Source of the DNA: CAYVQZ01 sp964453435
GTDB taxonomy: Bacteria; Abyssobacteria; SURF-5
Reading direction: 5' to 3'
DNA length: 22,505 bases
Assembly: GCA_964453435.1 (NCBI GenBank)
Contig: CAYVQZ010000070.1
Span: forward strand, 1-22,505
Position 1 is the first letter of the stretch, and every line of letters starts with the position of its first letter. The notes beneath the pieces are model-generated. The model saw only the letters and a program-made list of their open reading frames with translations, made no database searches and was not told where the DNA came from. The position numbers and the translations under genes are program-made. This document shows positions 15,428-22,505 of the stretch, piece by piece.

Positions 15428-17983
15428 ATGGCGAGGGGAAAGAAATCCAGAAAGAAACCTATCGAGCAGTATGACCACAGGGAGAAGAAACGGGCGAACA
15501 ATCCGCCGGTCGGCCTCGTCACCCCGGAGACCGACAGGGAGACGGGCAAGAAGACGTATTCGTATGACCCGCATCTCGACCCGCAGCTAATCTGGGCGGG
15601 CAAAGCCGAGCATACCTCGTTCGACGTTCCAACGGCTTCCCTCCACGTGCACGAACGAATCGACCCGCGTACAATCATCGAGGCCGTCCGCAAGCGCAAC
15701 GGAACCGGTGAGAAACAGATGTCGCTGTTCCAGTCGCCGGAAGAAAACCCGCCGCTCCGCGAAGCCATCGAGTTCTACAAACATCCGCACGGCTGGTCGA
15801 ATCGCCTCATAGCCGGCGACTCGCTTCTTGTGATGAATTCTCTCCTCGAGAAGGAAGGTCTTGCCGGCGGACAGGTGCAGATGATTTATATCGACCCGCC
15901 ATACGGCATCAAATACGGCTCGAATTTCCAACCGTTCGTGAATAAGCGAGATGTCAAGAACGGTAAAGACGAAGATCTAACCCAGGAGCCCGAAATGGTC
16001 AAAGCGTTCCGGGATACGTGGGAGTTGGGAATTCATTCATATCTGGCGTATCTAAAGGACCGGCTTTTACTTGTCAGAGACTTGCTTCACGAGAGCGGAA
16101 GCTGCTTCGTGCAGATTTCTGATGAAAACGTGCATTTAGTTAGGTCTCTCATGGAAGAGGTTTTAGGGGTTAAGAATTTCGTAGCGGAGATCATCTTTGT
16201 TACATCCACTGGTAGAACATCAAAATATTTGGATTGCGTCGCTGACCGTCTCCTCTGGTTTGCAAAGGACCCACAAAAGCTGAAGTACCGACAGTTGTTT
16301 ATACAGAAACCAGAGAAAGACGAATCAAAGTATCAAGACGAAAGAGGGCATTTCGAGCTAGCTGACCTAAGCTCGCAGCACGAAAGCAAAACTCGTTCTA
16401 CCCCTTTTATGTTCAACCGGAAGGAATATGAACCGCCTGCCGGTAGGCAATGGTCAGTAGACCCATCTGTAGGTCTCGCGCGATTAGCCCTTGCTGAACG
16501 CATTTATGAATACAGCAAAAAGCAGATCCGATACAAGAAATATCTTTCTGATTACCCTGTAACAAAAATCAACAACGTTTGGACCGATACCCAGTTCGGA
16601 GCTTTCACTTCTGAAAAAATCTACGTGGTTCAGACAAATACGAGGGTCATTGAACGTTGTCTTCTGATGACCACCGACCCCGGTGACCTTGTCTTCGACC
16701 CCACATGCGGCAGTGGAACGACCGCGGATGTCGCCGAGCAATGGGGCAGGCGGTGGATCACGTGCGACACATCGCGGGTAGCGCTCACGCTCGCGAAACA
16801 ACGCCTCATGACCGCGTTATATGACTACTACGAGCTTGCACATCCTGAGGAAGGTGTCGGCAGCGGGTTCAAATACAAGACGGTGCCGCATATCACCCTC
16901 AAATCCATCGCCAACAATCCCGAGATTAAGGAAGGCATGACGCGCGAGCAAATTGATAGGGCGATTGCGAAATACGCCGACCAGGAAACGCTGTACGACC
17001 AGCCGTTCATCGATAAATCGCGTGCGCGCGTGTCCGGCCCGTTCACCGTCGAGGCAGTGCCGGCGCCGGTTGTGAAACCGCTGACCGAAATCGAAGAAGA
17101 GCAGCAGCCCGCCGACGAATCGGTCGCCCGCTCGGGCGAAACACTGCGCCAAAGCGAATGGCGGGACGAACTGCTGAAATCGGGGATTCGGGGAAAGAAA
17201 GGTCAATACATTCTATTTTCCCGGGTGGAGCCTCTTGCCGGAACCCGATGGCTCCATGCCGACGCCGAAACGAAGCCGAACAACCGCGGTTCCGACTCCG
17301 TCCGCGAATCTGAAAGCGCATACGGTCAGCCGCAGCGGGCGGTCGTTTCGTTCGGCCCCGAGCATGCCCCGCTCGAGCAGCGCCAGGTTGCGATGGCCAT
17401 CGAGGAAGCCCAGAGACTGGTCCCGAAACCGAAGCTCATAATCTTTGCGGCGTTTCAGTTCGACCCGGAAGCCGCCAAAGATATCGATGAAACCGAGTGG
17501 CCGGGCGTAACCCTGCTGAAGGCGCAGATGAACGCCGACCTCCTCACCGAAGATTTGAAGAAGAAACGAGCGAGCAACGAGAGTTTCTGGTTGATGGGAC
17601 AGCCCGACGTAACAGTCGAAAAGCTCAAGAAGGGCGAGGGCAAGGGCAAATATCAAGTCGAACTTTTCGGGTTCGATTACTACAACACCAAGACCGGCGC
17701 TATCGAGTCGGGCGGTACGGACAAGATCGCCATGTGGTTGCTCGACACCGATTATGACGGCAGGAGCCTCTTCCCCCGACAGGTGTTCTTCCCGATGGCG
17801 GGCGAGAAAGAGGGATGGTTTCGTCTCGCCAAGAACCTGAAAGCCGAGATTGACGAAGAGTTGATCGAGGCCTATCGCGGCACGGTGTCGCTTCCGTTCA
17901 ACGCAGGCGACCACAAGCGTGTTGCGGTCAAGATCGTCGACGACCGCGGCATCGAGAGCCTCAAGATAATCGAGGTGGAATGA
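15428..17983 (+). CDS. mod: Type III-like modification DNA methyltransferase (Mod, beta-class N6-adenine/N4-cytosine)
   Basis: The protein has 851 residues, with GAGGAGAAGG before the start at 15428. The methylase motifs are in permuted (beta) order: motif IV DPPYG at 156-160, then the SAM-binding FDPTCGSGTT with Asp424. DPPY catalysis means amino-group methylation, most likely of adenine. Between them, roughly residues 235-415 should hold the target-recognition region; its DNA (about 16130-16680) is visibly more A/T-rich than both flanks. The C-terminal 400 residues (charged, with RVEPLAG and YYNTKTGAIESGG) are longer than in classical Mod proteins and probably contact the Res partner. Its TGA stop overlaps the res start (ATGA), indicating coupled translation. 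It protects host DNA and guides the restriction complex to its site. Confidence 0.9.
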   Translation: MARGKKSRKKPIEQYDHREKKRANNPPVGLVTPETDRETGKKTYSYDPHLDPQLIWAGKAEHTSFDVPTASLHVHERIDPRTIIEAVRKRNGTGEKQMSLFQSPEENPPLREAIEFYKHPHGWSNRLIAGDSLLVMNSLLEKEGLAGGQVQMIYIDPPYGIKYGSNFQPFVNKRDVKNGKDEDLTQEPEMVKAFRDTWELGIHSYLAYLKDRLLLVRDLLHESGSCFVQISDENVHLVRSLMEEVLGVKNFVAEIIFVTSTGRTSKYLDCVADRLLWFAKDPQKLKYRQLFIQKPEKDESKYQDERGHFELADLSSQHESKTRSTPFMFNRKEYEPPAGRQWSVDPSVGLARLALAERIYEYSKKQIRYKKYLSDYPVTKINNVWTDTQFGAFTSEKIYVVQTNTRVIERCLLMTTDPGDLVFDPTCGSGTTADVAEQWGRRWITCDTSRVALTLAKQRLMTALYDYYELAHPEEGVGSGFKYKTVPHITLKSIANNPEIKEGMTREQIDRAIAKYADQETLYDQPFIDKSRARVSGPFTVEAVPAPVVKPLTEIEEEQQPADESVARSGETLRQSEWRDELLKSGIRGKKGQYILFSRVEPLAGTRWLHADAETKPNNRGSDSVRESESAYGQPQRAVVSFGPEHAPLEQRQVAMAIEEAQRLVPKPKLIIFAAFQFDPEAAKDIDETEWPGVTLLKAQMNADLLTEDLKKKRASNESFWLMGQPDVTVEKLKKGEGKGKYQVELFGFDYYNTKTGAIESGGTDKIAMWLLDTDYDGRSLFPRQVFFPMAGEKEGWFRLAKNLKAEIDEELIEAYRGTVSLPFNAGDHKRVAVKIVDDRGIESLKIIEVE

Positions 17984-20784
17984 TGGCAAAGACAAAAATC
18001 GACCACCTCATCATCAACTCGCCCTACTCGGAACCCCGCCAGTACTGGAGCTACGACCGCGAGAGTCGAACATTCAGCTTGCAGGACGGGAGAAGGCCCG
18101 CCGGCTATGTCATCGCGTCTCAAAGCTCCAAGGCGTTCGACGACCCCGGAATCTTCGTCGAGATACCGCTTCCGAATCAGATTCGTCCTCGCGTGAAGTC
18201 CTGGCGAGAGGAGGGTTATCCCGGAGTCACCGGAATAACCAAGCGCCTGTTGGAACACTGGTATAACCCGGAGGAAAGAGAGCACAAGCGGTTTTTCTTT
18301 TGCCAGTTGGAGGCCATTGAGACGATTATCTGGCTTGCCGAGGCGCCGGCGGCGGAAAAGGTCGGCATCGAGATTCCGTCCGACGGCGGCGCGTTTCGGC
18401 GCATATGCTCGAAGATGGCCACCGGCAGCGGCAAGACGGTCGTCATGGCTATGCTTATCGCCTGGCAGGTGCTGAACAAGGTCACATACCCGCAGGATAC
18501 GCGGTTTTCGAAATATGTCTTTATCGTCGCGCCGGGTTTGACCATCAAGAGCCGGTTGCAGGTGTTGCAGCCTTCGGGCGAGGGAAACTATTACGATGAA
18601 TTCAATGTTGTCCCGCTCGGGCTTGTCGACAAGCTGCGCCAGGGCAAGGTTCTCATCCGCAACTGGCACGCCCTGAATTGGGAGACCGAAGAACAAATAA
18701 AAAAGAAGAGAACCGTTGATAAGCGAGGACCGAAAAGCGACGAAGCCTACGTGCGCGAGGTCCTCGGCGAAATGGCGAATGCGCGGAATATCGTCGTGAT
18801 TAACGACGAGGCTCACCATGCTTGGCGAATTCCTGCGGAGTCGAAAGTCAAGGGCGTCAAGAAGGAGGAGATCGAAGAAGCGACAAAGTGGGTTGGAGGC
18901 CTGGACAGAATCCACGAAGCGCGCGGAATCCTTTCCTGCTACGATTTTTCGGCTACGCCGTTCGCTCCCTCGGGCAAGAAGAGCACGGAGGAGGCTCTCT
19001 TCGATTGGATTGTGAGCGATTTCGGCCTGAATGACGCCATAGAATCCGGCCTGGTGAAGACCCCGCGCGTCGTCGTCCGCGATGACGGAAAGCTGGGCAA
19101 AGACTATAAATCGCGTCTGTACCACATCTATAACGACGCGGAAGTCAAAGACGATATCAATCGGAACGCCGAAGAGCGGGAGCCGCTGCCCGACTTGGTG
19201 ATAAATGGATACTATCTCCTTGGAAAAGACTGGCTCGAAACAGCCAAGTCATGGGAAGAGACAGGCTTCAGGATCCCGCCGGTCATGATTACGGTCGCGA
19301 ACCGCACCGAAACCGCGGCCCGTGTAAAGTATGCCTTTGACCATCAGAAAATCAGAATCGACGAGATATGCGTTCCCGAAAAAACGCTGCATATCGACTC
19401 CAAGGTTCTCGAAATGGCCGAATCGCAGGAGGAAGCCCCCACTCTCAATGAAGACGAAGACGGCGAGGAAGAAAACGGCGAGCCGGTTCGCAAGCTGACG
19501 AAGAAGGAGCTTGCGGAACAACTTCGCAGAACGGTTGACACGGTCGGCCAGGTGGGAAAACCCGGCGAGCAGATACAGAAGGTTATTTCGGTCGGCATGC
19601 TCTCGGAGGGGTGGGATGCCAAGACCGTGACCCACATCATGGGGCTGAGGGCATTCTCCAGCCAGTTGCTCTGCGAACAGGTTGTCGGCAGGGGTCTCAG
19701 GCGAACGAGTTACGACGTGAACCCGCAGACAAGACTGTTTGAGCCCGAATACGTGAACATCTTCGGCGTTCCTTTCACTTTTTTGCCTCACGAGGCGCAG
19801 GACGGTCCACCGCCACCGCCGCCACCACCGAAAACGAAGATAGAACCTGACTCAGCCAAACGGCGGTTCGAGATAATGTGGCCGAATATCATTCGAATTG
19901 ACCATGTGTACCGTCCGAAACTCGCGCTGGATATGAGCAAAGTGAAGACTCTCATGCTCGACGCCTATGACACCCCGACCCTGGCCGAACTCGCGCCGGT
20001 CGTTGAGGGCAAGCCGGATGTCAGCAAAATCTCGCAGATCGACCTCGAGAACCTCGGCAGGAGATACAGGATGCAGAAAGTCGTCTTCGAGACTGCGAGA
20101 GATATATACGACCAGATGAAGCCGAAGTGGAAAGCCAATCGAGAGTATCTGTTAGCCCAGTTGATTCGGCTGGTCGAGCGGTTCCTCACATCCGGGAAAA
20201 TCGATATCTTTCCGCCGTTGTTCTACCAGGAAGACCTCAGGCGCCGCATTCTTCTCACGCTGAACATGAACAAGGTTGTCCAGCACATCTGGCAGGCGAT
20301 ACGGTTTGATAATACCGAGAGCATCGTTCCGGTTTTCGATAATGACAGGCCGATTCGCTCGACGGGCGACATGAGGACGTGGTACACGGGCAAGCCGTGT
20401 GAATACACGAAGAAATCGCACATCAATTTCTGCGTGTTCGACAGCACATGGGAAGCGAGTGAAGCATTCGAGTTGGACCGCAACCCCGACGTCGACGCAT
20501 GGGTGAAGAACGACCACCTCGGCTTCGAGATTCTTTACATGTTCAAGGGCGTGGTGCTCAAGTATCGGCCCGATTTTATCATTCGATTGAAGAGTGGAAA
20601 GCATCTTGTTCTTGAGACCAAAGGGCAGGACACCCAGAAGGACCGCACAAAAAGAGAGTTCCTTGCCGAATGGGTCCGCGCCGTGAATGAGCACGGCGGC
20701 TTCGGCCAATGGGACTGGGCAGTCTCCACTCATCCAAAAGATGTGGAGCGGATTATCGCTCAGAAATCGTCCCTGCCCAATTAA
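17980..20784 (+). CDS. res: Type III-like restriction subunit: superfamily 2 helicase/ATPase with C-terminal PD-(D/E)XK nuclease
   Basis: The protein has 934 residues. Two adjacent ATGs (17980, 17983) could start it; the second is 6 bases after GAGGT, the first overlaps the mod stop. Helicase motifs are intact: Walker A ATGSGKT (147-153), DEAH box (276-279), SATPF (324-328) and motif VI QVVGRGLRR (567-575). An acidic stretch (DEDGEEE) lies near 490 and a run of eight prolines at about 610-617. The C-terminus has PDF (Asp865), then LVLETKG (Glu879, Lys881), the catalytic pattern of PD-(D/E)XK nucleases. It should use ATP hydrolysis to move or signal along DNA and cut when sites are unmodified, in complex with Mod. 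The TIR-dGTPase gene follows 30 bases later. Confidence 0.9.
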   Translation: MMAKTKIDHLIINSPYSEPRQYWSYDRESRTFSLQDGRRPAGYVIASQSSKAFDDPGIFVEIPLPNQIRPRVKSWREEGYPGVTGITKRLLEHWYNPEEREHKRFFFCQLEAIETIIWLAEAPAAEKVGIEIPSDGGAFRRICSKMATGSGKTVVMAMLIAWQVLNKVTYPQDTRFSKYVFIVAPGLTIKSRLQVLQPSGEGNYYDEFNVVPLGLVDKLRQGKVLIRNWHALNWETEEQIKKKRTVDKRGPKSDEAYVREVLGEMANARNIVVINDEAHHAWRIPAESKVKGVKKEEIEEATKWVGGLDRIHEARGILSCYDFSATPFAPSGKKSTEEALFDWIVSDFGLNDAIESGLVKTPRVVVRDDGKLGKDYKSRLYHIYNDAEVKDDINRNAEEREPLPDLVINGYYLLGKDWLETAKSWEETGFRIPPVMITVANRTETAARVKYAFDHQKIRIDEICVPEKTLHIDSKVLEMAESQEEAPTLNEDEDGEEENGEPVRKLTKKELAEQLRRTVDTVGQVGKPGEQIQKVISVGMLSEGWDAKTVTHIMGLRAFSSQLLCEQVVGRGLRRTSYDVNPQTRLFEPEYVNIFGVPFTFLPHEAQDGPPPPPPPPKTKIEPDSAKRRFEIMWPNIIRIDHVYRPKLALDMSKVKTLMLDAYDTPTLAELAPVVEGKPDVSKISQIDLENLGRRYRMQKVVFETARDIYDQMKPKWKANREYLLAQLIRLVERFLTSGKIDIFPPLFYQEDLRRRILLTLNMNKVVQHIWQAIRFDNTESIVPVFDNDRPIRSTGDMRTWYTGKPCEYTKKSHINFCVFDSTWEASEAFELDRNPDVDAWVKNDHLGFEILYMFKGVVLKYRPDFIIRLKSGKHLVLETKGQDTQKDRTKREFLAEWVRAVNEHGGFGQWDWAVSTHPKDVERIIAQKSSLPN

Positions 20785-20814
20785 CGACAATTGCCAGCTT
20801 GAGAACTTGAAGAA

Positions 20815-22473
20815 ATGAAGCATAGATTTGAAGTAGCATTATCATTCGCAGGAGAAGACAGACAATTTGCGGAAGCAGTTGCCAGTGGGCTGCGGGCAGC
20901 AGGTGTTAAAGTCTTCTACGACGATTTTTACCTTGGCGAACTGTGGGGCGAGGACCTGAGTGAGAAGTTAGAACAAAGATACTTTCACGACAGTCAGTAC
21001 TGCATTATGGTGATATCCGAACATTATTTGCAGAAAATGTGGACTGTCCTTGAACGAAGACATATCATTGCCCGAATGATAGAGGAAAGACACGCTTATG
21101 CCCTCCCGGTGCGGCTGGATGATTTCCAGGGAGAGGTACCCGGACTTCCATCAACTATAGGCTACATACGCGTCCGAAGCGATGAACCAGAAGTCGTAGT
21201 AGACCGGTTTCTGGAAAGAATCGGATTCAAAGACAAGAAAATCTCGACAACGCAACCGATGGGCCACTCAGGTAAACCACCTTTGCCGTCAATCAAGAGA
21301 AAATTTACAAACATCGGAAAAGAGAAGTTTATAAGAGAGGCCCTAACTCCTCAATCTGAAAAGTGGGAAAAATGCGTTCAACGCCTGAGCGATCTTTATA
21401 ATAGGCAGGATGACATCAGAAGTCCCTTTGCCAGGGACTACAATCGTATTTTACATTGCACAGCTTATCGCCGTCTAAAGCACAAGACCCAGGTTTTCTT
21501 TGCCACTTCAAATGACCACATCTGCACAAGGATGGAACATGTGACCCACGTCGCAGCAGTCAGCTATTCCATTGCAAAACATCTGGGCCTTAATACAGAA
21601 TTGACAGATGCTATTGCCATCGGACATGATTTAGGGCATGCGCCCTTTGGCCATGCTGGAGAGGATTTTCTGAAACAACTAATTAAGAAAGAATTGGGAG
21701 AATCCTTTTGGCACGAAAAAAATAGTCTCAGATTTGTTGATAAATGTGAGACCCTCGAAGATCCTCAAGGGAATCACCAAAACTTAAACCTTACATATGC
21801 AGTAAGAGATGGAATTATATGCCATTGTGGGGAGGTCGATGAAAATCATCTCTTTCCCAGATCCGAATTGAAAGACTTAGAAACCATTATGAGACCTAGC
21901 GAATTTAGCCCTTACACGTGGGAGGGGTGCGTCGTGAAAATTGCAGATAAGATATCCTACCTGGGGAGGGATCTTGAGGACGCCCGGACTCTAGATCTTT
22001 TTAATAGGTCTCAATGGAAAATGCTTATAAAGGCCATCCGCCCTTTCACAAAAACAAAGTTAAGTGAACTTAATAACACCTTGATAATGCATGAATTCAT
22101 AATCGACTTATGCAGCAACTCATCTCCCGAAGGCGGAATACATCTCTCGGAGGACACGCTAGAACTAATGAACACTATCAAATCGTATAGCAAAGAAAAT
22201 ATCTACAATCATTGGAAAATTCAGAATTATAAAGAATATGTTGGACTGATAATCAGGTCCATATACGAAATGCTGATGAGGCTGTATAGGCAGGAAGACA
22301 CTCTTGTGGAAATAGACTTGTATGCGAAAGTTTATCCTCTCCTGACAAAAGTTTTTTCAGAGTGGTTGGCAAAATATACGGACATTCCCTATAAGAGGTC
22401 CCCCAGATACAGAAATCTCGCTCTTTATGACCTTCGTCAGGAAAGCGACTACCCTCTGTGCCAACATAGTTGA
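20815..22473 (+). CDS. TIR domain fused to HD-type deoxyguanosinetriphosphatase-like domain
   Basis: The protein has 552 residues and two domains. Residues 5-140 are a bacterial TIR module: VALSFAGEDRQFA, FYDDFYLGELWGEDL, SQYCIMVISEHYL, then MWTVLERR, where Glu80 matches the catalytic Glu of NAD-cleaving TIRs. A linker (141-195) leads to a full dGTPase-like domain: IRSPFARDYNRILHCTAYRRL (201-221), KTQVF, TRMEHVTHV (His242), GHDLGHAPFGHAGE (His271-Asp272), the LNLTYAVRDGI region (324-334) and KIADKISYLGRDLEDA (Asp378). All four H...HD...D metal ligands are present, so dNTP hydrolysis is plausible. The start at 20815 has only a weak GAAGAA ribosome site. The gene is visibly more A/T-rich than mod and res. 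Its position behind res points to a phage-defence effector. Stop at 22471-22473, complete. Confidence 0.9.
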   Translation: MKHRFEVALSFAGEDRQFAEAVASGLRAAGVKVFYDDFYLGELWGEDLSEKLEQRYFHDSQYCIMVISEHYLQKMWTVLERRHIIARMIEERHAYALPVRLDDFQGEVPGLPSTIGYIRVRSDEPEVVVDRFLERIGFKDKKISTTQPMGHSGKPPLPSIKRKFTNIGKEKFIREALTPQSEKWEKCVQRLSDLYNRQDDIRSPFARDYNRILHCTAYRRLKHKTQVFFATSNDHICTRMEHVTHVAAVSYSIAKHLGLNTELTDAIAIGHDLGHAPFGHAGEDFLKQLIKKELGESFWHEKNSLRFVDKCETLEDPQGNHQNLNLTYAVRDGIICHCGEVDENHLFPRSELKDLETIMRPSEFSPYTWEGCVVKIADKISYLGRDLEDARTLDLFNRSQWKMLIKAIRPFTKTKLSELNNTLIMHEFIIDLCSNSSPEGGIHLSEDTLELMNTIKSYSKENIYNHWKIQNYKEYVGLIIRSIYEMLMRLYRQEDTLVEIDLYAKVYPLLTKVFSEWLAKYTDIPYKRSPRYRNLALYDLRQESDYPLCQHS

Positions 22474-22505
22474 GACAACCTCCTCGAATAAATTAGAGTA
22501 GTAGT

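Noticed and set aside
15017..15574. Minus-strand open frame before mod
   Set aside because: It overlaps the mod start and the operon promoter and has low-complexity, arginine-rich composition with no ribosome site or family motif.
17872..19125. Long minus-strand open frame opposite mod/res
   Set aside because: It is antisense to two well-supported genes with intact motifs and has no recognisable domain.
20770..20786. tgcccaatta at the end of res resembling the repeat start at 3565
   Set aside because: Only about ten bases match, within coding sequence; too short to claim an insertion junction before the TIR-dGTPase gene.

Overview
This window looks like chromosomal DNA from an uncultured, probably anaerobic, Gram-negative bacterium. 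It is moderately GC-rich and densely coding. The clues are a DsrMK/TmcBC-type membrane electron-transfer pair, an IscU/IscS pair whose IscS lacks the PLP lysine (a form described from the anaerobe Archaeoglobus fulgidus), a Tat-exported DUF3604 protein and a periplasmic-type glycoside hydrolase. No rRNA, tRNA, integrase or complete transposase gene was seen, and I cannot name the taxon from sequence alone.

Layout. (1) 1-6252, envelope/glycan region: a DUF3604 phosphoesterase-like Tat protein (+), a secreted clan-A-type glycoside hydrolase (-), a DUF218/YdcF-like protein with a perfect sigma70 promoter (+), and a GT39-type membrane glycosyltransferase (+). (2) 6318-9369, minus-strand operon: a cytochrome b/NarI-like membrane subunit (DsrM/TmcC type), a translationally overlapping FeS/CCG-domain protein (DsrK/TmcB type), then a stand-alone response-regulator receiver. 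(3) 10006-11715, minus-strand operon: an IscU scaffold with an added zinc ribbon, then the lysine-less IscS homologue. (4) 12325-14784: a DUF255 (YyaL/SSP411-type) thioredoxin-fold protein carrying a DsbD-alpha-like C-terminal domain. (5) 15428-22473, plus-strand defence operon: Type III-like modification methylase, helicase-nuclease restriction subunit, and a TIR domain fused to an HD-type dGTPase.

The most notable content is the defence operon. Its third gene joins a putative NAD-targeting TIR module to a dNTP-hydrolysing HD module in one chain, directly behind a restriction-modification pair (4-base overlap, then a 30-base gap). This suggests a layered system in which restriction is backed by nucleotide and/or NAD depletion. 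The second notable item is the IscU/IscS pair: the IscS homologue keeps the catalytic-loop cysteine but has Gln at the PLP-lysine position and several other PLP/substrate residues changed, so it is unlikely to be a cysteine desulfurase.

Intergenic stretches over 300 bases (3345-3893, 9370-10005, 11716-12324, 14785-15427) contain promoters, palindromes and two copies of a degenerate hairpin-rich repeat. I found no supported genes in them.
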